This document shows, piece after piece, positions 11,208 to 22,330 of a stretch of DNA of 64,000 nt. The stretch covers positions 76,925,976 through 76,989,975 of the forward strand of contig OX352765.1 of the NCBI GenBank assembly GCA_947095585.1, written 5' to 3'. Positions within the stretch are counted from its first letter, which is position 1, and every line of letters starts with the position of its first letter. The translations under genes were made by a program, and so were the position numbers. This DNA comes from Nephrocerus scutellatus. Lineage: Eukaryota > Arthropoda > Insecta > Diptera > Pipunculidae. The notes under the pieces are model-generated. The model was not told the DNA's origin. It was given only the letters and a program-made list of their open reading frames with translations, and made no database searches.

Positions 11208-13052
11208 GTCAGCCAACAGCAGAAAAAGGCGAATAACACAAAATGCTCTTGAATTGCACGTGGCCGTAACTATTTCTGACAGCGGGGGATGTGCGATCAA
11301 AACCTCCACGTGGGGGCCGCCGGTAATTTTCATCCAATACAGGGTAGTCCCTTCAAAGTAAGGTTGCCAAGAGGCCAATAACCTCGCCCGTAAAAAAACT
11401 TTCATTACGGAACCAATAACAGCCTCGGATACACTGATGAACGACGACGACCAAGGCAACGAAAATGGCTAAACGACTTAAGAATTTCCTCATGGAACGT
11501 ACGCTCACTGTATAGCGCTCGAGCTGCACAGCAGCCAGTCGATACCTTGTCCAAATATAATGCTGACATAACTGTAATCCTGGTGATGCGGTGGACGGGG
11601 AATAGTGCCTTACAAAAATCAGAATATGACATATATTATAGCTCTCATGCAATTGATCATGTGCTCGGGGTGGGGTTCTAGTCAGCAAAAGAATGAAACC
11701 CACCGTTATAAATGAACGGCTATGCACCCTTCGCATGCGGGGCAGATTTAAAAACATAAGCCTCATAAAAGATCACGCACCTACAGAGGATTCCCTCGAT
11801 GATGAAAAAGAAGAATTCTTTGAATCAGTCGAACGGGAACTCTATGCCTGCCCTCAGTATGACGTAAAAATCATTCTGGGGGATATGAATGCCAAAATAG
11901 GTAGGGAGTTAGTATTCAGACAGAACATTGGCAACGAGTCATAGAGATGGCAGCAAGCAATAATTTGGTTATTGCCGGTACAAGGTTTGACGTAAAAATT
12001 CCCCCGTCACAACCCGACTCTTATCAGGGTACGAACGTACCGAAGTGCTAACGGCGACTCGAACCACGAATGTAAGCTAGCGACTGAAAGTAAGAATGTT
12101 GCGTACCGAGCAATCCAACAATCTTATAGAACGCGGGCATGCGAAGATAAATATAAGGAGCTCAGAAGATATGAAAAAACAGTTCAGCGGCGAAAGAAAG
12201 CAGCCTGGGAGAAGAATCTCGTCCGTGAACTAGAATCTTACAGGAAGCGAGGACCGCGACAGGCGCAGAAGTTCTACCAAAGACTCCGCGGCATGACGCA
12301 ATATAAACCGCATTGCACTTACTGCAAAGACAAAGTGGGTAATCTGATCGCTGATTTCAAAGGTATCTTAGAGCGATATTTTATAAGCATAGTAAAAATA
12401 TCCGGATCACTGAAGATTGAATATTGAACATCTATAACGGGCTCCGACAAGGGAATGGACTGGCCTGCGTCCTCTTCAAGCTAGCGTTGGAGAAAGCGAT
12501 CCGAGCGTCTGACGTAACGGCGAGAGGAACAATCCTCGTTAAGTCCATTCAGACACTGGGTTACGCACACGACATCAAAATCGTTGGTTGAAAACAAAGG
12601 GCTGTACAGGAAGCTTTCATGCAGATCGGATGGGGCTCGAAATCTGGGGCTGCACATAAATTAGAGCAAAACAAAGTACATGGTGGCCACGTCTTCGAGT
12701 AAAAGATCCAACATTGGCCCTCAATTAAAATAGTAATAGTTCTATAATGCTGAGATCTACGAGCGTTACCTGTCTTCATCGAGAAAATAATTAGGCTCGG
12801 CTCCGGTGGGCAGGTTACCTAGCTCACATAAGCGAAGAGGTTCCTGCTCCGAAAGTCCTTTGCGGGAGGATTATGGAACACGACAGAGAGGCCGGCCAAA
12901 CCTACGCTTGAAGGGTGGCGTATACCAAGATGCTCAGAGTTTAGGGATGAAAAACTGGATGAGATCGGCTCGAAATCGGAACCGCTGGAGTGATTTTTTG
13001 CGGGAGGCCATGACCGGATACCGGTTGTAGAGCCAAGTATGATGATGATTTT
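11208..13052 (+). mobile_element. Family A RTE-like LINE, copy A4, both termini present
   Basis: It begins GTCAGCCAACAGCAG, the 5' end shared with copies A7 and A8, and ends with gagccaagtatgatgatgat, the shared 3' end. Readable parts are the endonuclease (ISSWNVRSLYSARAAQQ near 11490; PTEDSLDDEKEEF and LGDMNAKIGRE at 11693-11944), linker remnants (12060-12360) and the C-terminal region (12740-13030). Several internal deletions remove the endonuclease end, most of the RT and the YADD region. It is flanked by a 12-bp duplication of B sequence. At about 1.85 kb it is shorter than a full element, which I estimate above 3 kb from the parts. Confidence 0.85.
11693..11944 (+). pseudogene. Endonuclease fragment of copy A4
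   Basis: An 83-codon frame carries the AP-endonuclease core with the GDMNAKIGRE segment, the counterpart of the catalytic GDFNAH-type motif of LINE endonucleases. It ends at a stop just after a short deletion and cannot give a whole enzyme. Confidence 0.7.
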
Positions 13053-13465
13053 ATTATCTTCGCGTGCCCAGGCGTTTGTTTGTTTTTTTGTCGTGGAATC
13101 TTGCTATCAATGTCTAACCCACTTTCCAAACTCCAATTTTATTGAAACTTTGCACGCATGTATATTTCCGGTGATCACACTTTCTATTAAAATTTGGAGC
13201 CCTTCGGCCCTCAGGGCCAGGTGGGGCCTGTACAAATTTAAAAAATGGACAGTGGTCGAGTACCGCGGTCGAGGGGCTCCCATACAAATTTTTTAAAAAA
13301 TTAAAAAATTTACCCGATTTTCTTAAACACTTCTTGTAGTATAATTTTATTTTTTTTTAAATATTTCATTAAAAAAGTAACACGATTTTATTCAAAATTT
13401 GCACATGGTGTATCCCAGATTAGAGAATTTACACGAACAATTTTAATTTTTATGAGTTGTTTTAT
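13053..13465 (+). repeat. B repeat, main part
   Basis: In order it shows cttcgcgtgccc, a TTTG run, a tggaatcttgc/gatcaa segment, aacccactttccaaactcc, about one and a half internal units, and the opposite end ttaatttttatgagttgtttt. The same order is found at 50366 and, reversed, at 59540. Confidence 0.75.
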
Positions 13466-13524
13466 TACATTGTACTATTTGGTAATAACCGCCAAATTAT
13501 CTGTTTTTGAGATCGGAGTATTTT

Positions 13525-13935
13525 CTTTTTTGCACGCACCACACAAGCCACACGCGACTCGCGTCACGCGTTAAACGGTGGATATAAAAGTTGAGCTGCT
13601 CAGTCCTGTAAGTCATGCGAAATGTGGTTAAAACGAACCTCAAAAAATGAAAAAAAAAACACACTTCCGCCCATCACACGCACCACTTGCGAAACGCTAC
13701 ACAAGTCACACAAAGAATATGAAAAATCCTATTTGGGACTTAGACATTCAAAAAATTTCAGCTCTCTAGGTCGTGTGAAAGGTTTAGTAGGACATCAAAA
13801 AAGACAGTAAAAAATGTACACCCATCACACGCACCACACGCTAAACGCAAAACGCGTCAAACGCGGAGTATAAAAAATGCTGTTTTTTTTTTTTACAAAA
13901 TTTCAGCTCTCTAGGTCGCAAATATAGACAAACAG
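13525..13935 (-). repeat. Minisatellite I, about 150-bp units
   Basis: There are at least two and a half degenerate units, each with a ctctaggtcg motif, a caccc-atcacacgca-ccac block and an ataaaa-atgct segment. The same unit occurs in reverse orientation three times at 20105-20535. Confidence 0.7.
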
Positions 13936-15249
13936 GGTTTAAGTCAAGTTAAATAAAAGTTTATAGCAAACCAGATAAAATTGAAATAATTTTCCGGTTC
14001 TTGTGCTTTACTTCATATTATACGATTACCATTACTCATTGTTAGATGTCAGTGTTTTGACAAGCGTGACTCTGTTGTCAAGGAGAAAATTATCAGATCA
14101 ATGCCATTGGCACATTTAGTAGGAATTGTGAAGGCGTCAACTTGTATTGAGTCTTATATCAATGCAAAATAGTATAAAGTCCAACATGAAAATGAAAAGG
14201 AGTGAAAAAAAACCCTTAACAACTTTAAGATTTGAAAAAGCCTTGCTTATGCGAACTTACGACGAATAGTTAGATGCCACTTTCTACATAAAGGAAAGAA
14301 TTAACGTTATTTTGTTTGTGTACTTTTGGGTGTTATTTTACAGCATGCGATCGAAGCCAGCAAAACTGGAAGCTTTTTACCTCCATTATATAGATACGCC
14401 ATTATGGATAAGCCATAAAAATAAGCGCTAACCTGCTGTGTATATTATTTATATTTATTTGGACATTATTTCTACAACAATACGTAACAATGGCAGCTTA
14501 GTGCTTTTTGTGTTGCTGTATTCCATATCGTTTGTTACTTTTCTTTGCATATTTTAACACCTTTTCGTGGGTTTTTGTTAGCAAATTTAATTTGCAATAT
14601 AATTTTTATTTGCATAATTCCCCTACCGTTTTTACGTTGCTGAGTTATGCAATAAAATAAGTTCAACTTCAAGCAATATTAAAATGAAATAATTTACAAA
14701 GCAGATTATTCACAAAAATTATTAAACAATAGAATGCTATAAAATGTTAATTAGCAACGCTTATAATATGTTAATAAATTTACAATTTAATGCTTAAAAT
14801 GCTTAAAATATCTTTCAATTTTATTTTCAGCATTGCCACATGTTGAAAATATTAGACATATTTCTACCTTTGACAACTAACATTTTTAAAAATTATCACG
14901 ATATAATTTTTGCTCAAAGATTTTTATATATCTATCTTACTTTTATAGACGGTGTGGAACAAATAATATAGACAATAAACTTATGATGCACTCGAAGGTG
15001 TATTTACTTTAGGTTTCACCTACTTTCTGTCTTCTCTTGAAGTTGTCTCTATGTTGAAGTTGAAAGAGCTTTTTCAACTTCAACGTCGTCAAGCAAGTGA
15101 AGACATTTCAACGATAAACTAACAGGGAAGTAAGATGGATATAATCTTTCTGGAAAATTAATACACATATTTTGTATCAACAACTTTTCAAATACGTTGA
15201 GATATGCAGTCCAATATGACTTAGAGAATCAGAGCTGTAGATATGAACC
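13936..15249. other. Unannotated AT-rich stretch with one perfect hairpin
   Basis: No gene was seen. The notable item is a 13-bp perfect inverted repeat at 15053-15084, listed separately. Confidence 0.45.
15053..15084. other. Perfect 13-bp inverted repeat
   Basis: GTTGAAGTTGAAA (15053-15065) and TTTCAACTTCAAC (15072-15084) are separated by six bases. No element ends were found around it. Confidence 0.55.
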
Positions 15250-15695
15250 GTAACATTCAAGTTGCTGGTATATAATGGTCATACCAGTACTTTCATATAG
15301 ATCCGAGACTTGGGTGCTTAGGAAAAAGCATTTTGACCTCTTAGCCGCGTTCGAGAAAAAAGTCTTACGGAGAATTGTTGGCCTCGTATGCGAGGAAGGA
15401 CAATTCCGGAGATTTATGATGGGATCTACTAACATTAATGCGATGTCGACATCGTGAAGAGAATTAAGCTCGGTAGACTTCGGTGGGAAGGACACCTAGC
15501 TAGCTAGCTAGGATTTATTAAACACGACAGCGACAGCCGGCCAAGCGTACGCTGGAAAGATGCCGTAGACCAGGACGCCCAGAGTTTAATGATGCAAAAC
15601 TGGATGACATCGGCTTAAAATCGGAACCGGTGAAGAGACTTTTTGCTGGAGGCCAGGACCGGACCCCGGTTGTAGAGCCAAACATGATGATGATG
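15250..15695 (+). mobile_element. Family A LINE, copy A5 (3' end only)
   Basis: The copy is 5'-truncated in the region before YRSETWVLRKK. It continues through KVLRRIVGLVCEEGQFRR and ends gagccaaacatgatgatgatga near 15670-15692. A short CTAG run (about 15497-15512) replaces the segment after the L-R-W motif, so the reading frame is lost there. Confidence 0.8.
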
Positions 15696-16154
15696 AACTT
15701 TACACTTTACCGAAAAATCCTATTGGAAAATGCGGCGACCGACTTCAAAACCTTTAGTTGACGTTGAAAACTTTTTTGAAAAGCCAAGAATTTTGATTAT
15801 TTTTTAGAAGTTAGAATAAAATCAAAAGATACGAGTATCTTTATTTTGTAGGTGAAAGGCAGCCAAAAACTTAAGAAATACACACTAAAATCGAAGGTAC
15901 AAATAACACGTAAAATATTGCCAAAGTCAGAAGGTCTTATACGTATTGCGATACGCAGCAAATCAAGTAATAGTTTTTTTATTGATATTTTCAAATAACC
16001 TTCTCTTGCTCTCGATTATAAGGGTCTTGCGGCAGTTCATCATTAAAATAGATTCTTTAAAAACCTTTATTTCTTAAGATCAACGCAGGTAAGTAGGTAC
16101 GAGTAGGCTAAGCAACGTAGGCGACGAAGGGACTGACTAAAGTTCAATAAGATG
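15696..16154. other. Unannotated stretch
   Basis: Nothing recognisable. It separates copy A5 from the mitochondrial-like segment. Confidence 0.4.
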
Positions 16155-16402
16155 GTATTTTTATTAAATTATTTCTTAAAATATTTCAACCTATTTTGTA
16201 TTCTATAATTTTAATTTGTAATTTTTTATTTATACAAATAAATCAACCATTAGCTATAGGTTTTATATTATTAAACCAAACATTTTTGTAATTTAAACTA
16301 GGATTAGATACCCTTTAATTTAAATTGTAATTTATTTATTTGAGTAGTAATAGTTATAATCTTAAAACTTAAAAAATTTGTCGGTATTTTAGTCTATTCA
16401 GA
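16155..16402 (+). pseudogene. rrnS: Nuclear copy of a mitochondrial 12S rRNA fragment (NUMT)
   Basis: AAACTAGGATTAGATACCC (16295-16313) is the universally conserved 12S rRNA stretch used as a primer site in insects. It is preceded by the insect-type ttaaaccaaacatttttgtaa and followed, at the right distance, by ggtattttagtctattcaga (16383-16402). The rRNA sense lies on the plus strand. Homology stops sharply at 16402, where insect 12S would continue GGAACCTG. The conserved GGCGGTATTTTAG reads gtcggtattttag, one change. The 5' limit is approximate. Surrounded by nuclear transposons, it is a NUMT and not mitochondrial sequence. Confidence 0.8.
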
Positions 16403-16576
16403 TGTTAATAAAAAGAAAAAATCCTTTTGACGGAATACCTTATATATTTTTATTTATTTCACGATATACTCGTACTAATTGGTTATATCCCTCACACATT
16501 AAGTTGTTCTAAAACTGTGATAAAATATGAGTATACCAATTCAGTGGTTCACAAATTTTGACAGAGCAACAAACTA

Positions 16577-17866
16577 AAGGGTTTTCCGAAAAGAGGTTTC
16601 ATTTTGATATTAAAAAAAACGAGTATTTTTTAAGAGAAATCAATGAATATTTATTTCATTGTAAAGAGGAAGGTATGCGATTAACATTTGAAAACGATAT
16701 CAGCCAAATGGCCGCAACAGCTACGCTTGCAGCACTATATCCTTTTCATGAAATTTCCCATGACCAATTCGCACATTTGCGGCTGTATGTCCTCAATAAC
16801 TTCACGAATTCTTCCATTTTAAAGGTCTTGATTCGATTGTGAAGCATTGGCATAGACCTTATCTTTCACGTGGCCCCAAAGAAAAAAGTCTAAAGGTGTT
16901 AAATCACAAGATCTCAGTGGCCAATTGTGATCACCTCTTCGAGAAATAACACGGTCAGGAAACTTTTCTTGCAAAATTGCGATTGTTTTGTTGCTTGTTG
17001 TTACGTAGCGCCGTCCTGCTGAAAATAAACGTCGTCCATATCAATATCTTCCAATTCCGGCCATAAAAAATCATTAATCATAGCTTGGTAGCGCAATCCA
17101 TTCACCGTAACAGTTGCACCAGCCTCATATTCGAAAAAAGTAAGGTCCAATCACACCGCCAGCCCAAAAACCGCACCAAACAGTGACACGTTGAGGATGG
17201 AGAGGCTTTTCAACAATCATTCTTAGATTTTCTGAGCCCCAAATGCGACAATTCTGCTTATTAACGTAGCCTCCGAGTTGAAAATGGGCCTCATCACTGA
17301 AGATGATTTTTCGCCGCAAATCCGGATCATTTTGATGCATTTGAAGAACCCAACCATCACGATACCACGTTTATGGTGATCGATCGGCTTGAGTTCTTGT
17401 GTTTACTAAACTTTAAAAGCCTTAAACCCGAGTGTTTATGCAAAAAACGGTGTAATGTCGTTTGTGGAATGTCTAATTCCAAAGATCGACGATGAATCGA
17501 CATACCTGGGTTTCAGTTCTTCAACACTATGGGGTACAGCAGCAATATTCTCAGTTGTTCTTGAGCGATACACACGGTTTCGATTCTTCACATCACTTAT
17601 TTTTCCACCAGTTTCACTATTGCCGGCCGAGAGGGTGCTTTACGACGACCGAAAAGTGCTTTAGTTTTGCGAACTGTGACTGCAATATTTTCACCATTTT
17701 TGTAGTGAATTTTAACAATTTCAATGCATTGTTAAAGCGTGTATCGTACCATTTTTAGTAATGGCGTAGTTTTTACTTGCCAAATGTCAAAAGATGACAG
17801 CTTCAAAATTGACAGCTGCCCAAATAGCAGGCTATTCAAAATGAAACCTCTTATTGGAAAAACATT
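16577..17866 (-). mobile_element. DD41D (rosa-type) mariner with intact inverted repeats
   Basis: Terminal inverted repeats of about 31 bp share the core AAGAGGTTTCATTTTGA at the left (16593 onward), with its reverse complement at the right (17836 onward). Both are flanked by TA (16575-16576 and 17867-17868), the mariner target duplication. The 1290-bp length is normal for the family. The minus strand encodes a decayed transposase. Confidence 0.85.
16860..17752 (-). pseudogene. Mariner transposase, DD41D type, broken
   Basis: Mariner transposases cut and paste the element through a D,D,D triad. Read from 17752 downward, there is an N-terminal helix-turn-helix region (KALFGRRKAPSRPAI). The open part at 17340-17125 holds SDEAHFQLGGYVNKQNCRIW with the first Asp, then VYFQQDGAT with the second Asp (about 17015) and CDLTPLDFFLWG with the third (about 16885). 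Counting codons, with one missing base, gives 41 residues between the second and third Asp, the rosa signature. Stops and frameshifts make it inactive, although all three Asp codons survive. Confidence 0.8.
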
Positions 17867-17868
17867 TA

Positions 17869-18230
17869 TAATGAGCGTACCACTTTTAAATTAAATTGAG
17901 AAATATTTTAATTATAAGACAGTTGAGATTAAGTTAAATAATACAAATTAGGGGGCCCATTTATATAAAGAGTATAATGAGCTGCAGCCACACTTGTTTA
18001 ATAAAATTATTAATCATTTCTATACATTTTTTAACGGTACAATGGACTTTTCAACAACAACAGCTATTCTGTTTTAAAATAATTAAATTTAGCGTTTGTA
18101 GTACTGATGAACACATTTCTTACCATTTAATGGATCTACTATTAACAGACTAAAAGTTTGTTTAAATAATTCCACACGAGCTATATTTATTCCATATAGT
18201 CAACAAATTCCATGAAATGTCAAGAATGCC
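17869..18230. other. Unannotated stretch
   Basis: No recognisable feature. Confidence 0.4.
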
Positions 18231-18299
18231 CGTTAAAAAGGATAATTGTTCAAATATTTACTACACCTCAATAGAATGCGATGTTACTTAAATGGCATT
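18231..18299 (+). repeat. 70-bp direct repeat, left copy
   Basis: cgttaaaaaggataatt, then ctacacctcaatagaatgcg, then atgttacttaaatg are nearly identical to 20527-20599. The right copy is the direct continuation of minisatellite I, so this left copy may be a lone end of the same element. Confidence 0.7.
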
Positions 18300-19644
18300 A
18301 AAGATCAAGTAGTCTCACACACAGGACAATCAGTAGCTGAGTTTTAAGGGAAAGTCAGGTTTGGAATTTCTCAGAAATCCATGTAAACATTTAACTCGTT
18401 TTTGAAATCATTTTTTACGAGGAACTTTCTTGTAGTAGCAAACATTTCAAGAAGATATCAGGCTCGTGTTGTTTGCACGATTTATACAACAAATCTGGGA
18501 ATAAAGAAACAATGTGCGTAGGTACGAGCAAACTGTTACTGCGTGTTAATTGATTGCTCATTCTGTTGTGATCGCAGTTTGTACAGGAGGACATTGGCAG
18601 GAATAATCATTTCGAAGATAAACGATAAAAGAAGAACAGAACTTTGTAAACTAAGTCAGAGGGTATTCATGTTTCTGGAAAAGAAATCAATATGATCTTG
18701 ATCAATTGCAATCTTGAATGGTTTCGGCTACCGAAATCTACATTTAAAATACGAATTTCTAGCACAAATACGACCGGTCCGAAATGTGTAGAGAAATCCC
18801 TTCACGTTTCAGTTGCATGTGTGTAAGAAGTGTCATGTTGTCACATATTGCTATTCTGATACACAATTTCCCATTGTTCGGTTGACAGTTAAATAGGCAA
18901 AGGTATATCTCAAACAATAGAGGAACAAACAATGACACCACACACCACACATATGAGGGGATATACGGACTTACTCCAGGACTGCTCGATCCATTGTTCA
19001 CATTCTTGAACAAAATAAAACAAAATAATATAGGGAAAAGGTGCAAAATATGAGACTTTTTATTGTTGTCTGATCTCTGTCACACTCTTTGTCAGTCTGG
19101 AATATCATTCAGATCGTGTGTTCCACATGGATATTGTCCCTTTGATGTTGTATGTTTCTGTCGTATGAAGTGCTTGTACGAGTATGCGAGATGAATACAA
19201 GTATGCACTCGTACATATTTCACTCTTGAGTGCTGGAGGACCGCGATTTCGACCAGAATCGCCCCGAAATCCAAATTCGTCATCTTTAATGCTATAATTT
19301 TAGGAGCATTTATGGATTTTATTGAACACAGAACTGTCATTGTTTTGTAAATTTATCGCTGGGAACAAATGAATTCGAGTGTGGTGTGTGCTTATGCTAT
19401 GTCTTTTAATGTTAATCAAATTTTAAGCGCGTATCTCTAGTGGACATGGAATGTATTAACAAAAAGAGCGGGCTTTTACAACTGCGTAAGAAAAATTCCT
19501 TTCGCTTCGGTACGCTTAACACCAAGCGAACGGAATGGATTATAAAAGACAATTCAGACTTCGTCATCGCCATACTTCCAGCATAGGTTTGAGCTGCCCT
19601 TGGGACGTGACACCCATCCTATGAACACTTTCATCCTCGATTTT
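18300..19644. other. Unannotated stretch
   Basis: No recognisable gene. Open frames at 18759-19046(-) and 19092-19340(-) carry no known motif. Confidence 0.4.
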
Positions 19645-19780
19645 CTCTTGAATGTGGCTAAAGGGTCTGAATGCTATTTGCTAAGCACCCAAGCTTTGAA
19701 CCCATTGGTGAAATATAGGCAAAGGTAAAGCGAGGCCATCCTGTACTTCGCTCTCCATTTAGGTTAGATTCGAAGAGTCT
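19645..19780 (-). mobile_element. Family A LINE fragment
   Basis: The segment around 19651-19708 matches positions 118-180 of copy A1 (tttctc-aatg-ggc then ctaagcacccaa), the reverse complement of the region coding LGxLANSI/SETW. The remainder is weak. Confidence 0.55.
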
Positions 19781-20104
19781 GCAGGCTCATATAATACGTC
19801 ATTGAATTTTCTTCTTCAAACCCTGTCAACAAAACCGGGACCAGAAAATATTCCAAAGAATTTTTTGCTTAAAACGGCCAAGGTTATCTATATTTATCCG
19901 CCTTCGATAGCATCCACGCTAAAGCAGGACTGGGATGATTTTTTATTATATCTCAAAAAAAGGTGAATCTGTTCCGTTTGGAATATTAAGCAAATTATTT
20001 TACGTTATGAAATATACAATTTTTGTGGCCATTGCCTACAAAATATACTCCTGTTTGAACAACAGTTTTTAAAAACTTTTGTATAACTTGACCCCTTTTT
20101 TTCT
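19781..20104. other. Unannotated stretch
   Basis: No recognisable feature. Confidence 0.35.
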
Positions 20105-20535
20105 GTATTTTTAATCACTTTCCACACGACCTAGAGAGTGGAAATTTTGTGAGTGGCTTAGTGAAAAACAGCATTTTTTATATTCCGAGTATGGCGCATG
20201 TTGCGTGTCCCCTGTGGCGCGTGTGATGGGTTGAATTTTTTTTCGACTTCTTTGAGGTCCTTTTTAACCAACTTCCCAACTTCCGCACCACCTACAGAGC
20301 TGAAATATTATGAGTGTCTTATTCCAAGGTAGCATTTTTAATATTACGAGTATGACGCATGTCGCGCGTGGCGCTTGTGATGGGTTGAATTTATTTTCGA
20401 ATTTTTTTAGGTTCTTTTTAACCAACTTCCACACGACCTAGAAAGCTGAAATTTTGTGAATGTCTAAGTCCAAAATAGCATTTTTTAGATTCCGAGTACA
20501 ACGCTTGTCGCGTGCCACGTGTAGCGCGTTAAAAA
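20105..20535 (+). repeat. Minisatellite I, three units
   Basis: Three units of about 140-160 bp each contain c-acgacctagaga-tg-aa, agcatttttta-at-ccgagta and cgcgtg-cgcgtgtgatggg-like blocks. They are the reverse complement of the array at 13525-13935. The array runs straight into the 70-bp repeat at 20527. Confidence 0.75.
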
Positions 20536-20599
20536 GGATAATTTTTATTTTATTTATTTACTACACCTCAATAGAATGCGATGTTACTTAAATGACATT
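20527..20599 (+). repeat. 70-bp direct repeat, right copy
   Basis: This is the partner of 18231-18299. It starts inside the last minisatellite I unit. Confidence 0.7.
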
Positions 20600-20756
20600 T
20601 TAAATACATCTAAGAATAGAGAAACACAGTACCTGTTTTCGTCCAGTTCTGCTGATATTTTATTTGTCAATCTATGATATGAGGATATGATTTAATTACT
20701 GGTGAAATCTTAAAGGAGTTACCAAAAAAAGCATTAGTCATAATTATAATTTAATG

Positions 20757-21069
20757 CTAAATAAATGCTTCCTTCAGGCTTTCGTATGTTCCGAGGCAAT
20801 GGAAAATCGCCGAAGTCATAATGGTTCCAAAAACTGGGAAATGTCTGAACAACAAAAAATCATATAGACCTATCTCGCTACTACCAATAATATCTAAGGT
20901 CTTTGAAAAACTTCTTCTTAAGCGATTACAACTTATTATTGAAGAAAGTAGCCTAGTCCCGGGCGACCACTTCGGTTTTAGGTTCAAACATTCCACAATT
21001 GAGCAGGTTTATCTAATAAAGAATATTATTAGAAAAGCCCCCGAATCCTTCGACAAGGTATTGCACTAA
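20757..21069 (+). pseudogene. Jockey reverse transcriptase, N-terminal part
   Basis: This continuous frame covers RT blocks 1-3 of a jockey-clade enzyme, from the P-x-x-WK motif through YRPISLLP, the L-x-x-R-L helix and FGFR. It ends at FDKVLH, where FDKVWH is expected, just before the inserted D 3' end. The later RT blocks resume at 21560. Confidence 0.75.
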
Positions 21070-21189
21070 GGCCTGAAGTATAAGCTTATCGGCTCGATAG
21101 TTGTGCGTGCCTTTTTCGTTTTTTAGGCCTGGTACTCCAAACGAATCCGGTACCATTAACTGTCGAGTTGTGGGCATTCAAGAAAGAAG

Positions 21190-21530
21190 TCAGCTAGTTC
21201 CTGAAAGACCGAATTTTTCAATAGAGGCTCCAAGAATTTTGAAGGCTCACGTATGTCATTTTTTTTTGTAATGTTTTCTTGGTCAAGGTTTTTTGTAGTT
21301 TTCCTTGACCATGATCCATTCATTAAAGCATTTGGACTCGCGTCGTTTTAGTTTCGTGAACGTTTTTTCCGTATGGCTTTTTTCAATGAATCAGGGAGAA
21401 TTCCGAGAAAATAAAATTGAAACCGGCTACAAACGTGAGAAATGTGATATATTGTAAATCAAATTTCTCCGATTTAATTCTTAATTTTAATAAAGGGCTT
21501 AGCCCACCTTATTGCCGTGGCGCAAGTCAT
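21190..21530 (+). mobile_element. Family D 3' UTR inserted in jockey C
   Basis: The segment matches the 3' UTR of the D copy at 2445-2570 and its terminal part at 2750-2788 (ccaccttattg-cgtggcgcaag). It carries the stem-loop at 21280-21311. The left boundary lies somewhere in 21090-21190. It splits the jockey RT between GLKYKL and the palm region. Confidence 0.65.
21280..21311 (+). other. Stem-loop in family D 3' UTR, second copy
   Basis: TGGTCAAGG (21280-21288) pairs with CCTTGACCA (21303-21311). Compared with 2537-2572, one A-T pair replaces a G-C pair on both arms. Confidence 0.6.
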
Positions 21531-21559
21531 TCAGGGAGTATTCCCTTGGCAATAAGTTT

Positions 21560-22330
21560 AAATATATAAAAAAAAAGCTTAACCTACCGGAAAAATTGTT
21601 TAGAATACTGGGGTCCTATCTTGACAATAGGCTCTTTCGTGTTAGAAATGGAACTGAGTACTCGAAGTTCAAAGAAATTCACACCGGTATACCTCAAGGT
21701 AGCGTTCTTGGTCCAATCCTGTTCTTGCTTTACACAAGAGACATACCCTAAGACGAAGAGATGTTCGCAGACGATATGGGTATCCTCGCAACGGGTAATA
21801 CTATTGAATCCTCAACGGGAAAACTTGAACGAGCTTTAGACAAAATATGCGATTGGACAAAGACCTGGCGAATTGTTCTCAACGAGACAAAGTTTCAATT
21901 TTGGATACAGAAAGGTGAATAATGTACCCCTTTTCATCAACTCGGTGCAAATACCGTATGCAAACGAGGCAAAATATCTAAGAATGACTCTAGACGCAAA
22001 ACTTAAGTGGGATTCCCACGTTAAAAAAAGCGCGACGAGCTCGAAATCAGGCTTAGAAATATGTATTGGCTTATCGGAAGATTTTTGAAACTAAGCGTAT
22101 ATAACAAACTGCTCCTATCAAAACACTAAGAGCAATCGTAAATGCTCCACGGTACATAAGGAATACTGATATTCACAGAGAGCTAGGAATTGCTACTGTA
22201 AGTGACGAGGTAACAAGCTTTGCTCGCAAACTTCGCTCCCGTCTTCCAGTCCATTGCAACCATGAAATAGTCTGAACTTTGGACGAGACGGACCTTGTGC
22301 GCCGACTACAAAGAACAAGACCATTCGATC
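21560..22330 (+). pseudogene. Jockey reverse transcriptase, C-terminal part
   Basis: This holds the palm with GIPQGSVLGP and FADDMGILA (both catalytic Asp retained), the WTKTWRIVLNETK thumb-proximal motif, AKYLRMTLDAKLKWDSHVKK, and RYIRNTDIHRELGI near 22155. At least two frameshifts break it. It resumes the frame interrupted at 21070. Confidence 0.75.
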
